64,000 nucleotides of DNA from Rheinheimera sp. (GCA_003543135.1 DPJG01000032.1:310001-374000), one strand, 5' to 3'; positions 42,215 through 51,960 are shown, counted from the stretch's first letter. The notes: generated from the sequence alone by a model not told the origin. Program-made: numbers and translations.

Positions 42215-43156
42215 ATGAGTATTGCCAACCGGGCCTCTGAAATTACCTTACCCCCGGTTAATCCGGGTTGTGCCAATCTGCTGGAATTTTTATGCCTGCA
42301 GTTTCCGCGTATTTCCCCCGACATTTGGCAGCAGCGTTTTGCTGAGGGAAAAATTCACTGGTTTGGTGGTGAGGTGGTCAAGGCCGACACTGCTTTTAGT
42401 CCAAGCCGGCGCTTATGTTATTACCGGGAAGTCACAGCAGAGCCGAAAATTCCTTTTCGTGAAACGCTGGTCTATCAGGACGAACATATTCTGATAGCTT
42501 GTAAACCGCATTTTTTGCCTGTGACTCCGGGTGGCGACTATGTGAACGAATGTCTGCTGGAACGGTTAAAACAACAACATCAACTGCCGGATTTAGTCGC
42601 GGTGCACCGGCTTGACCGTGAAACCGCTGGTTTAGTGTTGTTTAGTAAAAAACCAGCAAGCAGAGCTGCTTATTATCAACTGTTTGCCAGCGGACAAATT
42701 CAGAAAAGCTATCTGGCAGTGGCGGCTTTGCCAAAAAGTCAGTCAGCTGAAGACAGGTCGCAGCTAACACCAGGGCAAGAGTGGCTGGTAGAAAACCGGC
42801 TGGACAAATCTGAACCCAGGTTTTTAATGCAACAGGTGGCGGGGGAGGTGAATGCCCGTTCTCAGATCAGGTTATTGGATATGGATCAAAATCTTGGTTT
42901 ATTTCAGCTAACCCCTTTCACCGGCAAAACCCATCAGCTGCGTGTACATATGCTGGGCCTTGGTTTGCCGCTGTTATACGACAAATATTATCCGGCCTTG
43001 TTGCCAAAACAGGCGCTGGATTTTAGTGAGCCGCTGCAGCTGTTGGCCAAAAGCTTAAGTTTTACCGACCCCATCAGCGGCAAAGCGCTGCAGTTTTATT
43101 CAGAGCGACAGCTGCAAAGCTGGCAGAAAACACCAGCAGCCGGCTTTAGCGGCTAA
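42215..43156 (+). CDS. RluA-family pseudouridine synthase
   Basis: A 313-residue RNA-modifying enzyme converting uridine to pseudouridine in rRNA or tRNA. The catalytic aspartate is in HRLDRETAG (about residues 140-148). Other blocks are VYQDEHILIACKPHFLPVTP and TPFTGKTHQLRVHMLGLGLPLLYD. Start ATG 42215 (MSIANRAS) is chosen; TTG 42191 is possible. The target site cannot be told from sequence alone. A terminator hairpin follows. Confidence 0.92.
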   Translation: MSIANRASEITLPPVNPGCANLLEFLCLQFPRISPDIWQQRFAEGKIHWFGGEVVKADTAFSPSRRLCYYREVTAEPKIPFRETLVYQDEHILIACKPHFLPVTPGGDYVNECLLERLKQQHQLPDLVAVHRLDRETAGLVLFSKKPASRAAYYQLFASGQIQKSYLAVAALPKSQSAEDRSQLTPGQEWLVENRLDKSEPRFLMQQVAGEVNARSQIRLLDMDQNLGLFQLTPFTGKTHQLRVHMLGLGLPLLYDKYYPALLPKQALDFSEPLQLLAKSLSFTDPISGKALQFYSERQLQSWQKTPAAGFSG

Positions 43157-43185
43157 ACCTCAGCTTTTGTCTTCGAACCAATAAA

Positions 43186-43207
43186 AAACGCTGCTATTGC
43201 AGCGTTT
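43186..43207. terminator. Terminator after RluA-family gene
   Basis: AAACGCTGC pairs with GCAGCGTTT around TATT. Confidence 0.8.
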
Positions 43208-43280
43208 GTTATCTGAAGTACAGCGTTTAGGCCCTGTATACAAGTGTCGGCTAAAGCTTCGCCGCTTGTAGTAGCAATGC

Positions 43281-43757
43281 TTATTGCTGCTGGGGCAAAG
43301 TCACCAGCAATAAGCCTACAGTGGCGCTTGTGATCTCAACCTCAGTGCCGGCTGGTAAAGTATCGCTTGGGCAATCCGGGCTTAACTTCAGCTGCCAGCT
43401 CAGGCCGCTAAATTGCACTGTGCTGTTGTGACTTTTGCTGGCGTCTGCACTTAAGGTTAACCTGCTACCCACAAAATCAGAAATAGCCGGGTTTTCTGTC
43501 AGTTTTTCATTGCCTTGCTGCAGTTTTCGCAGCGGTTTCCACAACAACAAGGCCAGCAATAAAGTGCTGATGGCCAGGGCGGTGAGCATGGCCGGCCAGG
43601 AGTCAGGCAAAATGCCGAGCGACAACAAAGTGGCCGCCAAAAAGCTGGCGATACCCAGTGATAACAACGCCTCTAAAATGCCGGGCACGGCAAAAGGCAA
43701 GAGAATCACACATAAAATACCCAGCAAAATCAGCCAGGTTGTAATAGATAACACCAT
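43281..43757 (-). CDS. NfeD family membrane protein
   Basis: A 158-residue protein. Hydrophobic segments cover residues 5-70, then the OB-fold domain (ISDFVGSRLTLSADASKSHNS to VTLPQQQ) is cytoplasmic. NfeD-like proteins partner SPFH proteins, and this gene is nine bases from one. It is a short, single-domain NfeD without the ClpP-like protease part. Ends upstream of the next gene cluster. Confidence 0.88.
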   Translation of the reverse strand: MVLSITTWLILLGILCVILLPFAVPGILEALLSLGIASFLAATLLSLGILPDSWPAMLTALAISTLLLALLLWKPLRKLQQGNEKLTENPAISDFVGSRLTLSADASKSHNSTVQFSGLSWQLKLSPDCPSDTLPAGTEVEITSATVGLLLVTLPQQQ

Positions 43758-43766
43758 AGTTATTCC

Positions 43767-44699
43767 TTAACTGAGGCTGCCGGATTTTTGCATTGCCGCC
43801 ACCACACTCAGCGCTTCTGCCACAGTATGGCCGGCGGCAGATTTATCGTTGTCCATCAGCACCACAGTGGAAGCACGGGCAATGGCTTTTTTCGCAGCTA
43901 TGGCTTCAGTGGCTAAATCCAGTTGCACCGCAGCCTGACCTTCAGTGGTTGCTGCCGCTTCACCAATCATGGTCAGTGCCTTGGCTCGGGCAGCGGCGAC
44001 CAGTTCAATCGACAAAGCTTCACCCTCGGCTTTTAGTACCTGCTCGGCTTTGTCGGCTTCAGCTGCCAGTACAGTGGCCTGTTTTTCGCCTTCGGCCAGG
44101 TTAATGGCTGCCTGACGTTTACCTTCAGAATCCAGAATAGCAGCGCGTTTTTCCCGCTCGGCACGCATTTGTTTTTCCATCGCATCCAGCACAGAAGCCG
44201 GGGGGCTGATGTCTTTCACTTCATAACGCATCACCTGTACACCCCAGGCGGCAGAGGCCTGGTTAATGGCTTCAATAATTTTGGCGTTTAAGTTGTCGCG
44301 CTCTTCAAAAGTTTTATCCAGATCCAGTTTACCCAGTTCAGAACGCATGGAAGTTTGCGCCAGCTGGATCACCGCATATTCATAATTATCAATACCATAA
44401 GATGCTTTGTACGGTTCCATTACTTTGATATAAAGCACACCATCTATGGTCAGACTGATGTTGTCTTTGGTAATGGCGGCCTGGCTTGGAATATCAATGG
44501 CACTTTCTTTCAGTGACACGCGATAAGCGATGCGGTCAATAAAGGGGATGATAAACTGCATCCCAGCGGTCATGGTGTCATGATATTTGCCTAAACGTTC
44601 CACGATAAAAGCCATATTTTGTGGCACAATCAGCACGGCTTTGCTGATCACTATCAACACAGCAATCACGGATAAAACAGGGACAAATAACTCCGGCAT
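43767..44699 (-). CDS. SPFH/stomatin-like protein (QmcA type)
   Basis: A 310-residue membrane-anchored scaffold. One N-terminal hairpin or span (about residues 4-22), an SPFH domain (VPQNMAFIVERLGKYHDTM to IVEAINQASAAWGV), then a coiled coil rich in AEAEK-type repeats (AAINLAEGEKQATVLAAEADKAE) that oligomerises. QmcA proteins form rings at the membrane and control quality with partner proteases. ATG 44699 follows AAGGAG. Paired with NfeD in one operon. Confidence 0.92.
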   Translation of the reverse strand: MPELFVPVLSVIAVLIVISKAVLIVPQNMAFIVERLGKYHDTMTAGMQFIIPFIDRIAYRVSLKESAIDIPSQAAITKDNISLTIDGVLYIKVMEPYKASYGIDNYEYAVIQLAQTSMRSELGKLDLDKTFEERDNLNAKIIEAINQASAAWGVQVMRYEVKDISPPASVLDAMEKQMRAEREKRAAILDSEGKRQAAINLAEGEKQATVLAAEADKAEQVLKAEGEALSIELVAAARAKALTMIGEAAATTEGQAAVQLDLATEAIAAKKAIARASTVVLMDNDKSAAGHTVAEALSVVAAMQKSGSLS

Positions 44700-44857
44700 A
44701 CAAACTCCTTTTAATGGGCAAAACTGCATTACAGCAGTCAATGTGCCATCGGGTTGAATATTTGTAAATAAAAAAGGACGGGCAAAGCCTGAGCAAAGGC
44801 TTGCAGCCCCCGGTCGGACAAATTCTGGCCAAAGTTTTGTTTTTACAGAGGTTTAAA

Positions 44858-45505
44858 GTGCAGATGTCTTCCGTTTTTTCTCCCAGGCTGCTGTTGCAGT
44901 GGCTTGGCAGTCTGGTGTTAATTTTGTTATTAGTCTGGTCGGGGTTCGCACCCTACGATCGTATCACCTGGCTAATGGAAGTACTGCCGGTGCTGATAGT
45001 GCTGCCGTTATTGTGGTGGACTAAACACCGCTATCCGCTGACTCAGCTGCTGTATTTGCTGATTTTCTGGCATTGTATCGTGTTGATTGTTGGCGGTGCT
45101 TACACTTATGCCAGGGTGCCTTTTGGTTTTATGTTGCAACAATGGCTGGAACTTGACCGCAACCCTTATGACAAAATTGGCCACTTTTTTCAGGGACTGG
45201 TGCCCGCCATAGCGGCGCGCGAAATTTTATGGCGGGGCGCTTATGTTCATTCAACCAGGATGCTGAATTTTCTGATCCTTTGTGTGGTGCTTGCCATCAG
45301 CGCCAGTTATGAGCTGATAGAGTGGGGCGCTGCTTTGGCCTTAGGTCAGGGCGCCGATGAGTTTTTAGGCACTCAGGGTGATATGTGGGATACCCAGTCT
45401 GATATGTTTCTGGCCTTGCTCGGCGCCATATCGGCTTTATTGCTACTTGGCAAATTGCACCAGCGGCAACTCAATGCTCTCAGATCAGGGGCATCAGCAA
45501 CTTAA
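44858..45505 (+). CDS. DUF2238 (YjdF) family membrane protein
   Basis: A 215-residue inner membrane protein with six spans. Family features are LDRNPYDKIGHFFQGLVPAIAAREILWR and SASYELIEWGAALALGQGADEFLGTQGDMWDTQSDM (only blocks quoted). Activity is unknown. Start GTG 44858 follows AGAGG with six-base spacing; ATG 44864 is also possible. Its stop overlaps the start of the sulfatase gene (TAATG), so the two are translationally coupled. Confidence 0.9.
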   Translation: MQMSSVFSPRLLLQWLGSLVLILLLVWSGFAPYDRITWLMEVLPVLIVLPLLWWTKHRYPLTQLLYLLIFWHCIVLIVGGAYTYARVPFGFMLQQWLELDRNPYDKIGHFFQGLVPAIAAREILWRGAYVHSTRMLNFLILCVVLAISASYELIEWGAALALGQGADEFLGTQGDMWDTQSDMFLALLGAISALLLLGKLHQRQLNALRSGASAT

Positions 45506-47568
45506 TGAAATCATTTATAAAAAGCGGCATAGATTGGTATTGTCGCCATCTTCACATCGATAAAATTTCATTGCTGTTGTTGTGTCTGGTGGTGGTAGTG
45601 CTTTGTGCCAGCGAAAGCCTGTTGTTAGTGCGGCAATTTGATTTATTCGCCGCGCCGGGTTTCTTACGGCCTGTTACTTTTGATGAACCCTTTGAACGTC
45701 TGCTGTTTGTGCTGTTATCTGCTGTGGCCGACATCGCCTTTATTTTATTCGCCTTTAGCCTGTATTTGCTGTTGCTGCGTGGTAAAGCCAGTTTACGCAG
45801 CCATCTGATGTTTATGTTATTGCTGCTGACGGCGCTGCTCTGTACTGTGCTGCTGCGCACTGAGCTGGTGGATTATTTTGGCGGTAATATGGATTGGCAG
45901 GTGTTGCAGAATCTGGGCGGCGGCAGTGGCTGGCAGGCGATTCGCATGGTGGCGGGCGAGCTTGGCATTCATCTGTTATTGCTGCTGGCACCGCTGTTAT
46001 TGTTGGTGCTGTTTTTATGGCTGGTGTACCGCCGGCTCGAACGCCACCGTCTGACCTTATTACCCCACAGGCGTGGCTGGTGGCTGGTCACATGCTGCTG
46101 TTTATTGCTGATGCCGTTGCAATTGCAATGGGTGGGCGCAAGACAGCAATACCACGATGCACTTGAGAAAAAAGTGTCGCAGCAGTTTTTTGCTGCTGTC
46201 GCCACAGCCCTGACCGATGCCGATGGCGACGGTTACGGCTGGTTTTTACCCAAGGTTGATCAACATCCGTTTGATGCCAAAAGATTTCCAGGCGCCATGG
46301 ATATACCGGGCAATGGTATCGATGAAGATGACTTATTCGGTGATTTGCCAGTTTTGCCAAAACCGCAGGACCCACTGCCGGCGCTGGTAAAACAAGCCAT
46401 CAGCGAGCAGCGACGGCCACAACATCTGGTGCTGGTGGTGCTGGAAAGTGTCAGGGCGGATCAGCTGTTTGCCACTTTTAACGGCAAAGCGGTGATGCCA
46501 GAGTTGTCGGCCATTGCCAGACAAGGCAGTTTTAGTCAGCAGGTTTACAGCCATACCGGTTTTACCACCAGTTCACTCAAAGCTTTGTTTAACCGCAGTT
46601 TAAGCAGCAGACCTGCGGAAATGAGTCTGGTGCAGGCGCTTGGCAAACTGGGTTATCAGCAAAACTTTATTTCGGGCCAGGCGGAAGATTTTGGTGATGT
46701 GGCCACCACTGTTGGTATGAAACAGCCCGGACATTATTATTTTGACGCCAAAACAGCGATAGAAGATCGGGTGTACCCTTCAACCACCCTGGGCTCGTTG
46801 CGTTTGAGCGAAGACAGGGTGGTGCAGCAGGTTGCGCACAGATTCAACGAACTTAACTGGCAACAACCGCAGTTTGTGTACATTAATCTGCAGGCTGCCC
46901 ATTACCCTTATGTGCATAATCAAACAAAAAAGCTGCTCAGTGAGGTGCTGATAAGCCGCAGCCAAATCACCGAACGCAATAAAAAATTACTGGAACAAAG
47001 TTACGCCAATGCGGTGGCCAATGCCGATCTGGCGCTTGGGCAAATCCGGCAATTATTGGCGAAGCATCAGGTGCTGGATAACAGCTTATTGGTGGTGACG
47101 GCCGATCATGGCGAGTCGTTGTTTGATGATGGTTTTTTAGGACATGGTCATCAGCTCAATGACGCCCAGACCCGGATTTTTTATGTCAGCAATCAGCAAC
47201 ATCAATTGCCGTCGGTCTTTGGCCACGTACAGATGGCTGAGCTGATGCTGCGCCAGGCGCTGTTGCTGTCGCCAATGCCTACAGAGTCGCCGGCAAATGC
47301 GCCTGCGGTACTTCAGGTGGTAGGACTTATCCGCGCACCTTTACAAATTGCTGCAATCAGCAGCGAAAACAACAGACTAATCTATGATTTTCGCGATAAA
47401 TATTTTAGTGCTCAAAGTGAGCGTGGCGATAAGCGCCTGATGTTGTACCGCAAACAACAGCCCCAACTTACAGCACCACAGTTACAAGCCGCAGAGCAAT
47501 TATTGCAGCACTGGGGGTGGCTCAGGTATCAGCAATCTGATTTATATCACCGGCTCAAACAGGGTTAA
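45505..47568 (+). CDS. LTA synthase-like membrane sulfatase with Ca-binding motif
   Basis: A 687-residue inner membrane enzyme of the alkaline phosphatase superfamily. Five N-terminal spans (about 20-190) lead to an extracytoplasmic sulfatase domain: LVLVVLESVRADQLF (metal-binding aspartate), SHTGFTTSSLKALF (nucleophile region, threonine as in LtaS/EptA relatives), VTADHGESLFDDG and GHGHQL. Before it, DADGDGYGWFLP at about residue 238 has calcium-loop character. The substrate could be a phospholipid head group transferred to a glycan or lipid. ATG 45505 overlaps the upstream stop. Confidence 0.88.
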   Translation: MKSFIKSGIDWYCRHLHIDKISLLLLCLVVVVLCASESLLLVRQFDLFAAPGFLRPVTFDEPFERLLFVLLSAVADIAFILFAFSLYLLLLRGKASLRSHLMFMLLLLTALLCTVLLRTELVDYFGGNMDWQVLQNLGGGSGWQAIRMVAGELGIHLLLLLAPLLLLVLFLWLVYRRLERHRLTLLPHRRGWWLVTCCCLLLMPLQLQWVGARQQYHDALEKKVSQQFFAAVATALTDADGDGYGWFLPKVDQHPFDAKRFPGAMDIPGNGIDEDDLFGDLPVLPKPQDPLPALVKQAISEQRRPQHLVLVVLESVRADQLFATFNGKAVMPELSAIARQGSFSQQVYSHTGFTTSSLKALFNRSLSSRPAEMSLVQALGKLGYQQNFISGQAEDFGDVATTVGMKQPGHYYFDAKTAIEDRVYPSTTLGSLRLSEDRVVQQVAHRFNELNWQQPQFVYINLQAAHYPYVHNQTKKLLSEVLISRSQITERNKKLLEQSYANAVANADLALGQIRQLLAKHQVLDNSLLVVTADHGESLFDDGFLGHGHQLNDAQTRIFYVSNQQHQLPSVFGHVQMAELMLRQALLLSPMPTESPANAPAVLQVVGLIRAPLQIAAISSENNRLIYDFRDKYFSAQSERGDKRLMLYRKQQPQLTAPQLQAAEQLLQHWGWLRYQQSDLYHRLKQG

Positions 47569-47626
47569 ACAACAGCAAAGCATGAGCCTTAGGGGGCAGT
47601 ATCGCAGCAACAGCGCCACAAACAAC

Positions 47627-47651
47627 AACGGCAGCCTTTGCTGCCGTTTTT
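47627..47651. terminator. Bidirectional terminator
   Basis: AACGGCAG pairs with CTGCCGTT around CCTTTG, with a T run, between the converging sulfatase and DUF2799 genes. Confidence 0.85.
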
Positions 47652-47670
47652 GCCGGGCGATAAATGTTAG

Positions 47671-48294
47671 CTAATAAGGCCGGTTTAGTGGTGCAAATGC
47701 TTGTTGTGCCTGATAAAACTGTACCTGCAACCGGCCGAGCTCAGTGTGATAGTCTTCCAGTTCATCTCTGAGTCTGTCGGTGCGGTATAACAAAGAAGCA
47801 CGACGGTTTGGGTCATTTTCCATCGCAATTTGCTGATTGCTCCGGTAAATTTCGTCTTTGTGCTGCTCTATCCGCATCTGGAGACTGCTGATAGCTGAGC
47901 CTAATTCATCCACCTTCGATTTGGCCTGGTACCAGCGCCGTCCTTGCTGATAACCGCGGCGAAAATCGGCTTCAAGTTTACCGCTGCAGGCTGTGTTGTA
48001 TTCAGCGCCACTGCGGCCACGGGCTTCACCGTGCGGGAAATCACAATAAAACACTAAACCCTGACTATGACCTTGCTGATAGGCTTTAAAGTCGGGCGTG
48101 ACACCATGTTCAGTACAGTCTTTTTGATAATCGCGAAACTTGCTGGCCAGAGTTCCGGCTTTGCCATCGTTAACGCCCAGGCTGTACCAGTCACCACGCA
48201 AACATTCATCTTTACTGATACTGCTGCAGGAGGCTAATAACAGCAGCAGACTAAAACCGGCGGCAAGCCGGCACAAGGTCTGGGTGAGGCTCAT
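47671..48294 (-). CDS. DUF2799 family lipoprotein
   Basis: A 207-residue lipoprotein: signal ending LLASC (cysteine at about 22), then CLRGDWYSLGVNDGKAG, the DUF2799 hallmark with its cysteine, and FYCDFPHGEARGRSGAEYNTACSG. The C-terminal third is a long charged coiled coil (DELGSAISSLQMRIEQHKDEI). Role unknown, envelope located. ATG 48294 is chosen for its signal peptide; ATG 48309 is in frame. Confidence 0.85.
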   Translation of the reverse strand: MSLTQTLCRLAAGFSLLLLLASCSSISKDECLRGDWYSLGVNDGKAGTLASKFRDYQKDCTEHGVTPDFKAYQQGHSQGLVFYCDFPHGEARGRSGAEYNTACSGKLEADFRRGYQQGRRWYQAKSKVDELGSAISSLQMRIEQHKDEIYRSNQQIAMENDPNRRASLLYRTDRLRDELEDYHTELGRLQVQFYQAQQAFAPLNRPY

Positions 48295-48505
48295 CTGATG
48301 TTCCATCATTTGTAGAGAAGTGCTCTATGCTAATGTTTACCGCTTTGACTGCCAAGCAAATTTCCCTGAAAAAACCGCGGCTAAGCAGTAAAGGCTCAGT
48401 CGATCCAGAACGCGACTCTAGCCTGTGTTGTCGCTGCAAGCTGTGCTGCAGGCTGCCGGGCAGAAGCCATAAGCCTTGTTGTCATGGAAGTCAGGAGTGC
48501 TTTTA

Positions 48506-49609
48506 ATGAAACGAATTGTGACGCTTTTTCTGTTATTGCTTATCTGTCCTGCACTTGCCGCTCACTGGTTTCCGGTACCTGTGATAGCCGATGGTCAAAA
48601 ACAACAATATACCCCTTTGCCCAAAGCGCAGCGACAATGGCGCTTATGTGCTTTGTTGCCCCATGGCAAAGATCATTATTGGTGGGGCGTGGCCTGGGGT
48701 ATATCGGAAGAAGCGGCAAGGCAGGGGGTGATGCTGGGTATTTATGAAGCCGGTGGTTACGAAAATGCCGCAAAACAAGTTGAACAATTCAGGTTATGCG
48801 CGCAGAAAAAAGCCGACGCTTATATGATTGCCGCTATTTCGGCCAATGGGCTGGACGCGCAAATCCGTGAGCTCAGCGCCAGGGGAATTCCGGTGATTGA
48901 CCTGATTAACGGCATCGACAGTGCCGGGGTCAGCAGTCATTCCTCATTGTCTTTTGCCGGTATGTCGGCTGCCGCCGCCCGATATATTCTAAAGCTGCAC
49001 GGCAACAAGCCATTAAAACTTGCCTGGTTTCCGGGGCCGGAAGGTGCAGCCAGGGTACGGGATGCGGAAACAGGGTTAACAAAAGCGTTGCAGGGCAGCC
49101 AAACTCAGGTGTTGCATGCAGGTTATGGTCCGACCGACGCTTTTAGTCAGGCGGGGCTTGCCCGCAATTTTTTTGCTAAAAATCCTGATGTGGATGTGGT
49201 GCTGGCCAATGCAGTTGCCGCTAAAGTGGTGTCGCAGTTATTGCACCAGCAGTTATTACACAAAGAGCAGGCCGGCAAATCGCAGGGCGTTGCCAAGCCT
49301 TTGCCAAAAATTGTGGCTTATTATGCCAATCCGGCTGTCATAGAGCTGTTACAACAAGGCCAGATAGCTGCGGCTGTGACCGACTCGCCGGTGCTCCAGG
49401 CGCGGATTGCGGTTGACCTGGCGATTAGGCTATTACAAAAAGAGCGGGTGCCTGCTTATGTGGCGCCACAAATTGAAGTACTGCAAGCCGATAATTTGGC
49501 TTCCTACCCGATGGACAGGTTGTTACCGCCTGACGAGCAGTGGATCATCCGTCGTGAGCTGCTTGATTTGCCGGATGAAAAGCTGCACCAGCCGGAAAAA
49601 CCACGTTAG
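48506..49609 (+). CDS. torT: TorT-like periplasmic TMAO-sensing binding protein
   Basis: A 367-residue periplasmic binding protein. Signal peptide (MKRIVTLFLLLLICPALAA), then a PBP1-type fold: WRLCALLPHGKDHYWWGVAWGI, QCGGYENAAKQVEQ-like block (GGYENAAKQVEQFRLC) and VIDLINGID. TorT binds TMAO and passes the signal to the TorS sensor kinase. Neither torS, torR nor torCAD is seen in the window, so the partner genes must be elsewhere. ATG 48506 follows AGGAGTG. Confidence 0.85.
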   Translation: MKRIVTLFLLLLICPALAAHWFPVPVIADGQKQQYTPLPKAQRQWRLCALLPHGKDHYWWGVAWGISEEAARQGVMLGIYEAGGYENAAKQVEQFRLCAQKKADAYMIAAISANGLDAQIRELSARGIPVIDLINGIDSAGVSSHSSLSFAGMSAAAARYILKLHGNKPLKLAWFPGPEGAARVRDAETGLTKALQGSQTQVLHAGYGPTDAFSQAGLARNFFAKNPDVDVVLANAVAAKVVSQLLHQQLLHKEQAGKSQGVAKPLPKIVAYYANPAVIELLQQGQIAAAVTDSPVLQARIAVDLAIRLLQKERVPAYVAPQIEVLQADNLASYPMDRLLPPDEQWIIRRELLDLPDEKLHQPEKPR

Positions 49610-49743
49610 CAGCCCCCTTTCGCCGGCAAGGGTGCTGCCGCTTGTAGCTGATTTTGCTGCCGGTTAAACAGGCCCAGCCTCGCTGGCTGTGGTGGGGCAA
49701 TTCCACTATGCTGAAGCTATCTGTATGAGATAAAGGTATTTTT

Positions 49744-50694
49744 GTGATGTTCAGCCTACCGTGCCTGCGCATTTCTCTGTTGTTATTGCCACTCTGGTTT
49801 GGGCTGACAACAGGTGTATCTGCTACAGAAACTGTGATCCGCACCCTGGGCCAGCAGTCGATTCAGGAAGCCAGCCATGCTTATTATCAGGATTTATTGC
49901 AGCTGGTGCTGAAACAAACCGAAGCTGAGTTTGGCCCAGCCCGGGTGCAGGAGCTGATGCCCCCCCGTCATGGCAATATGTTTTACATGCTGCACAAAGG
50001 TAATTTTATTGATTTACATCGTTTTGGCACCGACTTGCAGCTGGAAAAAAATTTGTTGCCAATTCGGGTGCCGCTGCTTGGTGGGGGGTTAGGCTGGCGT
50101 GGTTTTATGATCCGCAAAACCGATTTGGCCGGTTTTAAGCAGCTGAGCAGTTTTTCAGAGCTACAGCAGCTTACCGCCTGTCAGGGCAGCAACTGGCCGG
50201 ATTCAACCATTATGGAGCATGCTGGCCTGAAGGTTTTACGGGTGGACGGTTATGATCAGATGTTGTCTTTGCTCAGTAAAAAACGTTGTGATTATTTCCC
50301 ACGCAGTGTGTTTGAAGGCCCGTCTGAAGTGGCACATTTTGCCAAAGAGTATCCGGATCTGATGTTCAGCACTGATGTGTTGCTGAAGTACCCCTACGCC
50401 ATGTACTTTTTTGTCAAACAAAACAATGAACAACTGGCCAATCGGCTGCATAAAGGTTTAACGGCACTGGCGGTGTCCGGTCAGTTGCAGGCTTTTATGC
50501 AACATCATCCGGTGAGCCGGCATGTATTTCCGCTTAGTCAGTTTAGTCAGTCGCTGGTGTTTGAGCTGCCAAATCCGGTGTTACCGCCGGCCACGCCTAC
50601 CAGCATTACCGAATTTTGGTTGCAGTTGCCGCCTTCTACCCGGGTGGAAAAAATTAAAATAAGCGAAGCAATAAAGCCCGCACAGCAGTTTTAA
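49744..50694 (+). CDS. Periplasmic substrate-binding protein (PBP2 type)
   Basis: A 316-residue exported protein. Signal peptide to about residue 27 (TTGVSAT). The bilobal fold shows QEASHAYYQDLLQLVLKQTEAEFGPARV, IRVPLLGGGLGWRGFMIRKTD and DYFPRSVFEGPSEVAHF (parts quoted). It is related to solute-binding or sensor-type proteins without a transporter gene nearby, so a sensing role is possible. Start GTG 49744 or ATG 49747; AAAGG lies at the right distance. It follows the TorT gene after a 134-bp gap. Confidence 0.8.
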   Translation: MMFSLPCLRISLLLLPLWFGLTTGVSATETVIRTLGQQSIQEASHAYYQDLLQLVLKQTEAEFGPARVQELMPPRHGNMFYMLHKGNFIDLHRFGTDLQLEKNLLPIRVPLLGGGLGWRGFMIRKTDLAGFKQLSSFSELQQLTACQGSNWPDSTIMEHAGLKVLRVDGYDQMLSLLSKKRCDYFPRSVFEGPSEVAHFAKEYPDLMFSTDVLLKYPYAMYFFVKQNNEQLANRLHKGLTALAVSGQLQAFMQHHPVSRHVFPLSQFSQSLVFELPNPVLPPATPTSITEFWLQLPPSTRVEKIKISEAIKPAQQF

Positions 50695-50742
50695 GCCTGG
50701 CTCTGATATAATCCGGCGATATTTTTTTGCACCGGAACCAGC

Positions 50743-51960
50743 ATGACCTTTATTGATCCTATGACCAAGTCTACAGACCCAGCTCTGACTGAATTTATCG
50801 ACCTGTTCCGCCAGGCTTTTACCGCCGGTGCTTTGGTGCGGTTGTTATTGTCGAAATATCAGGGGCAGGATGCAGAGTTGCAGCGGGTGCAAATCAGGCC
50901 GGTGCAACTAAAAAACGAGTTGTTGCTGTCCTTCTTATCGGAAAACCGCACCTTTGACAGCACAAAAAATTATACATTGGCGGATGCTTGTACTCTGCTG
51001 ACAGCGTGGATTGGCCGCGATTTTTATAATGCGTTATTGGAAACTCAAAGCCAGGAAGTGCAGCTTGGCATCAGTAAAAAAGGCAAGGTGCTTTTGAATA
51101 AACGCAAAATTGCCCAACCCAAAGCACCGGCCGTTTTGGCGCATAACAAAGAAAAACACCGTTTTGTGGAACAAAGCCGGCCTTATTTGCAGGCGCTGGG
51201 CATTACCGACGCCCAGGGTCAGCTGATTCCGTCCATGTCAAAAAAATGGAAGCAAATTAATAAGTTTATTGAAGTGCTTTCCAAAGCCATCAGCCAAACC
51301 GGCCTGGCACAGCAGCAGGCTTTGCATGTCGCGGACTTTGGCTCAGGCAAAGCTTATTTAACTTTTGCGGTTTTTGATTATCTGACCAGCACCCTTGGTC
51401 TGAAAGCGCAGGTGACAGGGGTAGAGCTGCGCCAGCCTTTGGTGGACTTATGCAATAACACTGCACGGCTACTTGCACTTGATGGCCTGCAGTTTGAGCA
51501 GGGCGATGTGAAACATTTTAAAGCCCGTGGTATTAACGTGATGATAGCGCTGCATGCCTGCGACACCGCCACCGATTATGCCATTCATATGGGCATTCGC
51601 ACCGGCGCTGAAATTATTATGTGTTCACCTTGTTGCCATAAAGAACTGCGGCCGCAGCTGTTAAGCCCGCCGGTATTATCCCCTTTGCTGGTGCATGGGA
51701 TCCATGCCGGCCAGCAGGCGGAAATGCTGACCGATGGTCTGCGGGCATTATTGCTCGAAGCCCATGGTTACGACACTCAGGTGTTTGAATTTATTAGTCT
51801 GGAACATACCAGCAAAAATAAAATGATCCTGGCGCAAAAACGGAAAAAACCAAAGGATAACAAAGCTGTACTTGCTCAGATTGCCGAGCTGAAAGCTTTT
51901 TATGGTATCAAACAGCATTGCCTTGAAACCTTACTGGCAACTGCTGAACCGACCAGCTAA
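50743..51960 (+). CDS. SAM-dependent methyltransferase (Methyltransf_32/METTL25-like)
   Basis: A 405-residue cytosolic protein. After a 150-residue N-terminal domain, ADFGSGKAYLTFAVFDYL (about residues 198-215) is motif I, VTGVELRQPLVDLCNNTA is motif II, IALHACDTATDYA motif IV, and MCSPCCHKEL follows. The CSPCCHKEL and HACDTATD blocks mark Methyltransf_32, related to METTL25. The target is unknown, possibly RNA or protein. Start ATG 50743 (MTFIDPM). Confidence 0.88.
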   Translation: MTFIDPMTKSTDPALTEFIDLFRQAFTAGALVRLLLSKYQGQDAELQRVQIRPVQLKNELLLSFLSENRTFDSTKNYTLADACTLLTAWIGRDFYNALLETQSQEVQLGISKKGKVLLNKRKIAQPKAPAVLAHNKEKHRFVEQSRPYLQALGITDAQGQLIPSMSKKWKQINKFIEVLSKAISQTGLAQQQALHVADFGSGKAYLTFAVFDYLTSTLGLKAQVTGVELRQPLVDLCNNTARLLALDGLQFEQGDVKHFKARGINVMIALHACDTATDYAIHMGIRTGAEIIMCSPCCHKELRPQLLSPPVLSPLLVHGIHAGQQAEMLTDGLRALLLEAHGYDTQVFEFISLEHTSKNKMILAQKRKKPKDNKAVLAQIAELKAFYGIKQHCLETLLATAEPTS

